A stretch of 48,364 nucleotides of DNA, from assembly GCA_028825475.1 (NCBI GenBank), contig JAPKAB010000020.1, positions 1 to 48,364 of the forward strand, in the 5' to 3' direction. The DNA comes from Ascidiaceihabitans sp. GTDB taxonomy: Bacteria; Pseudomonadota; Alphaproteobacteria; Rhodobacterales; Rhodobacteraceae. This document shows, piece after piece, positions 42,977 to 48,364 of the stretch (the first letter of the stretch is position 1; the number at the start of each line of letters is the position of its first letter). The translations under genes were made by a program, and so were the position numbers. A model generated the notes under the pieces. That model did not search any database and was not told where the DNA came from. It worked only from the letters and a program-made list of their open reading frames with translations.

Positions 42977-43792
42977 TTACTTGATCAGCGGAACACCAGT
43001 GGTGTCCTGTAGCCAAGTCGCCTCAATCGCGGCGAGCGTACCGTTCTCGGTGATCGCGGCAAGCGCTTCGTCAACGCAGGCCTTCAACGATGAACCCTCT
43101 TCCATCAACATGCCAAACTGGTCAGGATTGTCTGTCATGTCTGGCGCGAACTGGCCCACAACCTTTGAGCCTTCGATCATCACCGCGCTTAGGAACAGTG
43201 CCGTTGGCAAATCAAACAAAGCAGCGTCAATCTGGTTTGCGCTCATCGCGGCGTTAACATCTGCGTTGTCGCCATAGATCAACGGATCATCGGTGGGCTG
43301 GATCACGGTTTCAATCTTTGGCAAAGCCGTTGTCGATCCCATCACGCCCCATTTCAGATCACGCAGCGCGTCCAATGTTGCGGCCGTATCGACCGCGCCC
43401 GGTCCAACCAGAACTGCCATCGGTGCAGTGTAATAGGGGATTGAAAAATCAACCATCTCGCCCCGCGCGGCAGTGATTGAATACTGCTGGATGTTCACGT
43501 CAAAGCTTTTGGCACCTGGTTGTATCGCCTCGTCGAATGAAGTGCGAACCCACGTGACATCATCCGCGGCAAAACCCATTTCAGTCGCAACGGCATAGGC
43601 AACCGCGGCCTCAAACCCTTGCCCGCTTTCAGGTGCATCATCAATCACCCAAGGGTAATAGGCAGGGTTGCCTGTGGCGATTGTCAGCGTCCCTTCGGTC
43701 AGGGTTTTGCCCGCCGCACAATGCCCACCCGCAAATGCGGTAGTGGACATTAAGGCAAGGAACATAGCGGAAAGTGATAGAATCCTGGACAT
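42977..43792 (-). CDS. Polar amino-acid ABC transporter periplasmic binding protein
   Basis: A 271-residue type II periplasmic binding protein (SBP_bac_3). The signal peptide is 'MSRILSLSAMFLALMSTTAFA'. The body has 'LTIATGNPAYYPWVIDD', 'GQGFEAAVAYAVATEMGF', 'NIQQYSITAARGEMVDFSIPYY' and 'GSTTALPKIE'. The ligand may be an amino acid or a modified amino acid or amide, judged from the enzymes next to it. The frame from 43912 has no signal peptide at its start; ATG 43792 does, with AAAGG upstream. A motif shared with the upstream operon start is 45 bp upstream. Confidence 0.92.
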   Translation of the reverse strand: MSRILSLSAMFLALMSTTAFAGGHCAAGKTLTEGTLTIATGNPAYYPWVIDDAPESGQGFEAAVAYAVATEMGFAADDVTWVRTSFDEAIQPGAKSFDVNIQQYSITAARGEMVDFSIPYYTAPMAVLVGPGAVDTAATLDALRDLKWGVMGSTTALPKIETVIQPTDDPLIYGDNADVNAAMSANQIDAALFDLPTALFLSAVMIEGSKVVGQFAPDMTDNPDQFGMLMEEGSSLKACVDEALAAITENGTLAAIEATWLQDTTGVPLIK

Positions 43793-43836
43793 GGGAGCAA
43801 ACCTTTTGTTGAACGAGTTGAGTAAAACATAGAGCC

Positions 43837-43851
43837 GACTGTATGGACTGT
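43837..43851. promoter_or_regulatory. Shared operator-like motif, copy 1
   Basis: GACTGTATGGACTGT, a direct repeat of GACTGT with a 3-bp gap, 45 bp upstream of the binding-protein start. It matches copy 2 (47623-47637) at 12 of 15 positions, including both half-sites in the same arrangement. Confidence 0.6.
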
Positions 43852-43871
43852 CCAGCGCGATCGGCCGCCGA

Positions 43872-43883
43872 GGTGCTGTCAGA
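43872..43883. repeat. Isolated IS6-type terminal repeat
   Basis: GGTGCTGTCAGA equals the first 12 bases of the terminal repeat at 47836 and closely matches those at 41000 and 41296. No transposase sequence is next to it. It lies in the 176-bp gap between the gamma-glutamyltransferase gene and the binding-protein gene. It may be a scar of an old insertion. Confidence 0.4.
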
Positions 43884-43968
43884 AAAATGCGAACCAGTCT
43901 CTGCAAGGACAATGAGGCTGCCCCTTATGCCACGCCCGTTGAGGCGTTGTTACACACCTCCAACCCAA

Positions 43969-45564
43969 TCAAAATCCAGCGGCTAGCCCGTCTTTGCGTG
44001 GATCAGATCCTGACGCATACCCGCCCTCAGGCAAGCGGCAAATCAATTGCGCCCCGCCAAAGCCAAAGGCATTGTCTGGCGCTTCAAGCTCGATCTTGTG
44101 GCCCATCACTGCCAAAGCGTCTAAGCTCACGGCAGGCATCGTATCCTCACAGGCGAGCACCAACCCCTCAACAAAGCGCCAGCGTGGAGCATCCGCGGCC
44201 ATCTGCGGATCTTGCCCCCACACTTGGGTTCGCAACACCATTTGAACATGGCCTTGCGCCTGCATTGGCCCGCCCATGACGCCAAAGCTCATCAATGGTC
44301 CGTCAGGGCCCATCAAAAATCCAGGAATAATCGTATGAAACGGGCGTTTGTTCGGCCCAACCAGATTTGGACTATCGGGATCGAGCGAAAACCCAGCACC
44401 GCGATTTTGCATTGAAATACCTGTTCCGGGAATAGCTACGCCAGACCCAAACCCTGCATAGTTTGATTGAATGAACGACACCATCATTCCAGACGCATCC
44501 GCAGTTGTCAGATAGACAGTGCCGCCGTTTTTAGGCGCACCAGCGTTGAAATCTTGAGCGCGGGTCTCGTCAATCAGGCTCGCGCGGCTGGCCAAATAGG
44601 TTTCATCAAGCAAAGCCTCAGATGTCACATCTGTCATATGCTCGCCATCTGCGACAAAGGTCTCTGCGTCCACAAGGGCCAGCTTCATCGCTTCAACTTG
44701 CAAATGGATTGCCAGAGGATTATCTGCGTCCAGCTCGCGAATGCGGGTATGCGAGAGAATTCCCAAAGCCATCAGCGCCGCGATCCCTTGGCCATTTGGC
44801 GGAATTTCGTGCAATTCCAGATCGTCGAACTTTTTCGAGATCGTACCGCACCAGTCAGCCTTGTGCGCAGCCATGTCTTCACGATTTAAGGCCGCTCCGT
44901 GCTCAGCTGCAAAATCGCAAATCACGTCGGCTAGCTCACCTTTATAGAACGCCTCGCCTTTGGTCTGTGCGATCAGTTGAAAGGTCTTTGCCAGCGGCAC
45001 ATTCACAAACCGTTCGCCTGCTTTGGGGGCCTCGCCATTTGGCAAAAACGTTTCTGCAAATCCTGGAAAATGGCCAAGATCTGTCGCCGCGCGCCGCCAT
45101 AATTCTGCGATAACAGGCGTGACGATAAATCCGTTTTGCGCATAGTCAATCGCTGGGCCAAATAAATCGGCAAACGGCAGCTTTCCGAACCGACCTGACA
45201 AGGCCACCCATGAGGATACCGCACCTGGTACGGTCACGCTTTCCCAGCCGCGAAAGGGCATCTGATCATATGCGGCAAACCGTTCAGGGTTCCAGCCTGC
45301 GGGAGAGCGACCAGAGGCATTTAGGCCGTGCAATTGCTTGCCGTCCCAGAGGATCGCAAAGGCGTCAGATCCCATGCCATTGCCTGTTGGCTCCACCAAT
45401 GTCAGCGTAATCGCCGTGGCAATCGCGGCATCGACCGCGTTGCCACCTTTTGTGAGCATCGAAAGCCCCGCTTGCGCTGCCAAAGGGTGCGAGGTTGTTA
45501 CTACGTTGTCAGCCAGAACAGCAGAGCGACGCGAAGGGTAGAGATTGTGGGCGCGGAGTTTCAT
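43969..45564 (-). CDS. Gamma-glutamyltransferase/oxamate amidohydrolase-like Ntn hydrolase
   Basis: A 531-residue member of the GGT family. It is made as one chain and should cleave itself before Thr349 in 'NGGTVYLTTAD', freeing the nucleophile. Other features are 'VVTTSHPLAAQAGLSMLTKGGNAVDAAIA', 'NGMGSDAFAI', 'SNYAGFGSGVAIPGTGISMQNRG' and 'KRPFHTIIPGFL'. There is no clear signal peptide, so it is likely cytoplasmic. The form resembles the YwrD/HpxW-like branch, which includes an oxamate amidohydrolase, more than classical periplasmic GGT. ATG 45582 is an alternative start; 45564 has AGAAGA upstream. Confidence 0.88.
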   Translation of the reverse strand: MKLRAHNLYPSRRSAVLADNVVTTSHPLAAQAGLSMLTKGGNAVDAAIATAITLTLVEPTGNGMGSDAFAILWDGKQLHGLNASGRSPAGWNPERFAAYDQMPFRGWESVTVPGAVSSWVALSGRFGKLPFADLFGPAIDYAQNGFIVTPVIAELWRRAATDLGHFPGFAETFLPNGEAPKAGERFVNVPLAKTFQLIAQTKGEAFYKGELADVICDFAAEHGAALNREDMAAHKADWCGTISKKFDDLELHEIPPNGQGIAALMALGILSHTRIRELDADNPLAIHLQVEAMKLALVDAETFVADGEHMTDVTSEALLDETYLASRASLIDETRAQDFNAGAPKNGGTVYLTTADASGMMVSFIQSNYAGFGSGVAIPGTGISMQNRGAGFSLDPDSPNLVGPNKRPFHTIIPGFLMGPDGPLMSFGVMGGPMQAQGHVQMVLRTQVWGQDPQMAADAPRWRFVEGLVLACEDTMPAVSLDALAVMGHKIELEAPDNAFGFGGAQLICRLPEGGYASGSDPRKDGLAAGF

Positions 45565-45616
45565 GGGTGCGTCTTCTTTCATGTCTAGGTCAAAGTAAGG
45601 CGGAATTTGAGAGGGG

Positions 45617-46558
45617 TTAAGCCGTATCAAGTAAATTCTTCGCCATCATCATATGAACACCTTTTTCCCGGTTAACAGTCTGTGTGATGCGCAAATTACC
45701 CGCAAGGCTACACAGCATATAGGCGTCTTCTCGGCTGATCTGGGCACGCTGGGAAACTAGCGTGATCATGTCGCGCAATGCCATCTCGACACAGCGATCA
45801 AGGTCAGCGTCCATGCCCATCGTGATGAAATGGGTCGGCGTTTCGGCCTGGGGATAGATCAGCTTGCGATCTTTGAGAACGCTCAACCGGAATCGACCTT
45901 GTAGCGCAGTTTCAATCGCTGTGACGCAAACCTCGCCATCGCCTTGCGCGCCGTGCCCGTCGCCACACGAGAACAGCGCGCCTTCCATTTGAACTGGCAG
46001 ATACAGCGTTGTGCCTGCCACCAATTCCTTGTTGTCGATATTACCGCCATGCACCCGTGGCTCTATCGTTGAAATACGTCCCCACGTGGGCGGCGGCGCG
46101 ACACCCATCACGCCAAAAAACGGGGCCAGTTTCAGCTCAAGCCCCCATGGCAATGTCGCAATGCCGCGCTCTGCATCTAGCGGAATGATCGTATGGTGCA
46201 CGTTTGGGAAATCCTGTGGCAATGTCCCTTTGAGGGGGCCAAGATAATTAAACCCCCAATCTTGTCGCAAAGACACATCCAAGATATCAATCTGCAAAAC
46301 ATCGCCCGGCATCGCGCCTTGCACCGCAACCGGTCCAGTTAAGATATGCCCTGGCATTGTAGGCAGCCCGGCGGCGTGAAGGTCCAGCAATTCTGGTGGC
46401 ACATGGAACCCAGCGCCCGGTAGGTTTTGGGATCCACCAGAGACGGTATCGATTACCACTTCATCACCACTCGAAATGGTCATGGCAGGTGGTAGTGTTG
46501 CATCGAAGTAACCCCAGTGACAGGTTTTGCGCGATGCGCCTAGCATGTTCTGTGTCAT
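45617..46558 (-). CDS. Acetamidase/formamidase family protein
   Basis: A 313-residue FmdA/AmdA family amidohydrolase, beta-sandwich type. 'DGHGAQGDGEVCVTAIE' and 'PRVHGGNIDNKELVAGTTLYLPV' are the family core motifs. It would release ammonia from a short amide such as formamide. It lies 24 bp downstream of the oxidoreductase gene and 52 bp upstream of the GGT-like gene, so the three form one operon. Production of formamide or another small amide from the compound being degraded is plausible. Confidence 0.92.
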   Translation of the reverse strand: MTQNMLGASRKTCHWGYFDATLPPAMTISSGDEVVIDTVSGGSQNLPGAGFHVPPELLDLHAAGLPTMPGHILTGPVAVQGAMPGDVLQIDILDVSLRQDWGFNYLGPLKGTLPQDFPNVHHTIIPLDAERGIATLPWGLELKLAPFFGVMGVAPPPTWGRISTIEPRVHGGNIDNKELVAGTTLYLPVQMEGALFSCGDGHGAQGDGEVCVTAIETALQGRFRLSVLKDRKLIYPQAETPTHFITMGMDADLDRCVEMALRDMITLVSQRAQISREDAYMLCSLAGNLRITQTVNREKGVHMMMAKNLLDTA

Positions 46559-46582
46559 AGTATGCCTCCGTTAGGATATTGA

Positions 46583-47551
46583 TCAGTTAGCGCGCTGGCC
46601 TGACAAAATGCCCTCGATCAAGATTTGCACACGAAGCGCCTCTTGGATCGTGGCGAGGCGGTTCGGTTTGCCATTCATCAAAAGAACCATGTCATCCAAT
46701 TGCGCCTTCAACCCTGTCGCGCGCGTATCCTTCGGGTCTGAGGACGAGGGTTCAAATCGACCGCCCGATGACACGGTGTCGATGGCGAATTCTGAAATCC
46801 TTCTGCTCGTTTTGGAGCCCTTTACCGTGACCTCTTGGCGATCAGGCTGCGCGCCGCCAACACTGCCCATGATCGTCACGGGTAGGCCCGCACCATTTAC
46901 CAATCGCGCGGCAACATGGGTTTCGCACAAATCCCCTTGTGCAGGATATTCTGGCTCTGCCCAGACCAATTCAAGCGGCCCTAAGATACGTTCGCTCAAG
47001 AATAGGAAGTGCGAGATCACTTCACGAGTCATGCCGCCCTCATCGCGAAACCGCAGCCAGTCTGCCGTCTGTTGCCATGCGCGCGGCCAATGCGCATAGT
47101 TTACGACAATGTCGACTCCCATCAAATCGCCCAATGCACCGCCTTTGGCCGCCGCTGAGACATCCGTGAGCACGTGCCCAGCTGCTTGAGTAAAATTCAC
47201 TGCACTGGGCACGCCAGCTGCCGTTAGCTTGCGCACCAATTCACGGCTCTCTTCCACATCTACGCCAAGTGGTTTCTCAAGAAACACTGCTTTGCCCTGC
47301 GCCAAAGCGCTCAGAGCATACGCTTTGCGCGGGACAGGTGGGCAGGCGAGATATACCAAATCAACGTTATTGATCGCCACCTCTGCATTAAACGCTATCA
47401 CAGCATTAGGTGCTAATTTCATCGCAATCTGACAGGCGACGGCATCTGGATCCCAAATCGTTTCAACCACAAACTCAGGATGAAGCGTCATATGTTCAAG
47501 CATGCGTTGACCCATGATCCCCAAGCCAATAATTGCCGTTTTGATAGCCAT
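46583..47551 (-). CDS. Gfo/Idh/MocA-family oxidoreductase
   Basis: A 322-residue NAD(P)-dependent dehydrogenase. The Rossmann motif is 'AIIGLGIMGQRMLEHM', followed by 'LVYLACPPVPRKAYALSALAQGKAVFLEKPLGVD', where EKP is the family signature, and a C-terminal alpha/beta substrate domain. Substrates in this family are sugars, inositols, amino-sugars and imines; here the gene heads an operon with two amide-cleaving enzymes. ATG 47551 fits the Rossmann start and follows GGGAAAGAG; the frame from 47605 is not needed. Confidence 0.9.
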   Translation of the reverse strand: MAIKTAIIGLGIMGQRMLEHMTLHPEFVVETIWDPDAVACQIAMKLAPNAVIAFNAEVAINNVDLVYLACPPVPRKAYALSALAQGKAVFLEKPLGVDVEESRELVRKLTAAGVPSAVNFTQAAGHVLTDVSAAAKGGALGDLMGVDIVVNYAHWPRAWQQTADWLRFRDEGGMTREVISHFLFLSERILGPLELVWAEPEYPAQGDLCETHVAARLVNGAGLPVTIMGSVGGAQPDRQEVTVKGSKTSRRISEFAIDTVSSGGRFEPSSSDPKDTRATGLKAQLDDMVLLMNGKPNRLATIQEALRVQILIEGILSGQRAN

Positions 47552-47835
47552 CACTCTTTCCCTTCGAATGCCACCAGTGAGGCAGCGAGTTTTGCACAAG
47601 TCCATACTGCTCTATTTGGAATGACAGTATAGACAGTGAAAATACCGACTGCACAACTGCAACGTATTGGCGCAAAGGAGAGTGCAGGCCTGAACTGCTT
47701 AACGGCAATTCAAAACTGTTCAGAAAAGGAACTCGCATTGATCCAGCCCACCGCTGCGTTCAAAGACAATTTGCTCCTTTTGCCATCAATCGAGAGCCTT
47801 GCGCGTATCGAGCTAATTAACTCAGCCAGCGGCGG
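47552..47835. other. Intergenic region upstream of the amide operon
   Basis: 284 bp holding the promoter region of the oxidoreductase operon, the shared operator-like motif and, on the plus strand, a 71-codon frame (47636-47851) that runs into the IS6 terminal repeat. That frame could be the start of a divergent regulator gene cut off by the insertion, but it has no recognisable domain and no convincing ribosome site. I do not call it a gene. Confidence 0.45.
47623..47637. promoter_or_regulatory. Shared operator-like motif, copy 2
   Basis: GACAGTATAGACAGT, a direct repeat of GACAGT with a 3-bp gap, 72 bp upstream of the oxidoreductase start. On the minus strand it includes TATACT, a possible -10 element, so a bound regulator would sit on the promoter. 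Confidence 0.6.
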
Positions 47836-48309
47836 GGTGCTGTCAGACTAATGATTGCAAGCATCAGATTGATGGGGCAATCGAAATTTATGCGCTCAAT
47901 AATTGACGCCACTCAGCCAGAGCAGCGGCACGGTTTAGCTTGAAATTGGTGCGTGAATAGAGATGGCGTTCCTGATTGAAATGGTTCTGAATAGACGCGT
48001 GGACCGAGACGAATTTCTGTAACGTTGCCGTTCGTCGAAATCTTAGCATCGCCCTCTCTCGTCGCCTGAACGGTAAATGAGAGTTCTCAGCTCTGTTGTT
48101 TACCCAGCGACCTGTTTCTTGCCGGTCAGAATTTCCTATGATCACCATCGCTGCGCGGTAGGAACGTAGTTTGTCAGTCACTATAATTCTAGGCTGGCCA
48201 CTGCGCTTCATCGATTTTCTTATGAATTTCAACGCAGCCTTGCGATCTCGGCGCTTACTTACATAACTCTCAAGCACCTCACCTTCGTGATCTACAGCAC
48301 GCCAAAGGT
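47836..48309 (-). pseudogene. IS6-family transposase, C-terminal half (truncated copy C)
   Basis: From about 48307 to the stop at 47888 the minus strand encodes 'LWRAVDHEGEVLESYVSKRR', then 'PRIIVTDKLRSYRAA' (second catalytic Asp) and 'WVNNRAENSHLPFRRRERAM' (catalytic Glu): the DDE half of an IS6-family transposase in good condition. The terminal repeat GGTGCTGTCAGAC lies at 47836-47848. The N-terminal half and first catalytic Asp (WHLDE region) are absent; homology ends at 48310, where different sequence with an IS-like end starts. Confidence 0.85.
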
Positions 48310-48364
48310 TGAGGTGCCCCTAGTTTCCTAGACACCAGCCTCTTTCATTTTCCTTTGTTTGATT
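48310..48364. mobile_element. Possible end of an IS3-family element (IS2-like) inserted in copy C
   Basis: At the point where transposase homology stops, the sequence begins TGAGGTGCCCCTAGTTTCC and continues TAGACACC. This resembles the left terminal repeats of the IS2 group of IS3-family elements as I remember them (TG...TGCCCCTA...TTTCCAGACACC). Only 55 bp are inside the window and no transposase reading frame is reached, so the call rests on the end sequence and the break in the IS6 gene. Confidence 0.4.

Noticed and set aside
40805-48309. The IS6 N-terminal remnants at 41 kb and the C-terminal half at 48 kb as two parts of one element split by the amide cluster
   Set aside because: All are on the minus strand, but the N-terminal parts lie at lower coordinates than the C-terminal part, the wrong order for one interrupted gene. 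Each also has its own terminal repeat.
1-48364. CRISPR arrays, rRNA genes or a replication origin
   Set aside because: No regularly spaced repeat series, no rRNA sequence and no DnaA-box cluster was noticed when reading the window.

Overview
The window looks like chromosomal DNA of a marine alphaproteobacterium of the Roseobacter/Rhodobacteraceae group. Reasons: gene content and order (class II DAHP synthase, a GlxA-type regulator beside a branched-chain amino-acid ABC operon, iscR-iscS-sufB-x-sufC-sufD-x-x-sufS, DUF6356), an IscR with a single cysteine, an Irr-type box at the iscR promoter, and a GTTC-N7-GTTC LexA box at recA. The genus cannot be fixed from sequence alone.

Layout. 1-3 kb: the end of a PAS-like protein, class II DAHP synthase and a GlxA/AraC regulator. 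3.2-8.5 kb: a complete Liv-type ABC transporter. 8.5-10.5 kb: an ectoine synthase-like gene without ectA or ectB, behind a HerA-like ATPase. 10.5-10.8 kb: no gene, but two plus-strand intrinsic terminators that imply two small RNAs. 10.9-16.7 kb: envelope genes (IalB-like protein; an lpxD-acp-ketosynthase trio; an L,D-transpeptidase and a divergent YcbK-like protein). 16.8 kb: tRNA-Arg(CCG). 17-25 kb: the SUF operon with two cysteine desulfurases, three embedded unknown genes and IscR. 25-34.9 kb: housekeeping genes (hydrolase, HD phosphohydrolase, class II amidotransferase, Lrp regulator, SMR pump, TypA, DUF1330, AlaS, RecA).

35.3-41.3 kb is a mobile region. It holds a P4-type integrase, an unknown 226-residue protein, an AlpA-like regulator, a primase-like protein, an SF3 helicase and small unknowns, and it ends in two nested IS6-family remnants. 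The element has replication functions but no visible structural genes, so it resembles a satellite or an integrated plasmid.

41.4-47.6 kb is a minus-strand catabolic cluster: Gfo/Idh/MocA oxidoreductase, acetamidase/formamidase, gamma-glutamyltransferase-like enzyme and a polar amino-acid ABC transporter. The same 15-bp motif lies upstream of both the first gene and the binding-protein gene, so the two halves are probably co-regulated for uptake and cleavage of an amide or gamma-glutamyl compound. The window ends in a truncated IS6-family transposase apparently cut by the end of an IS3-like element.

The most interesting items are the two predicted small RNAs, the shared operator-like motif of the amide cluster, the iscR promoter overlapped by an Irr-type box, the primase-helicase island with its unknown cargo gene, and the nested IS6 remnants that abut the last island gene.
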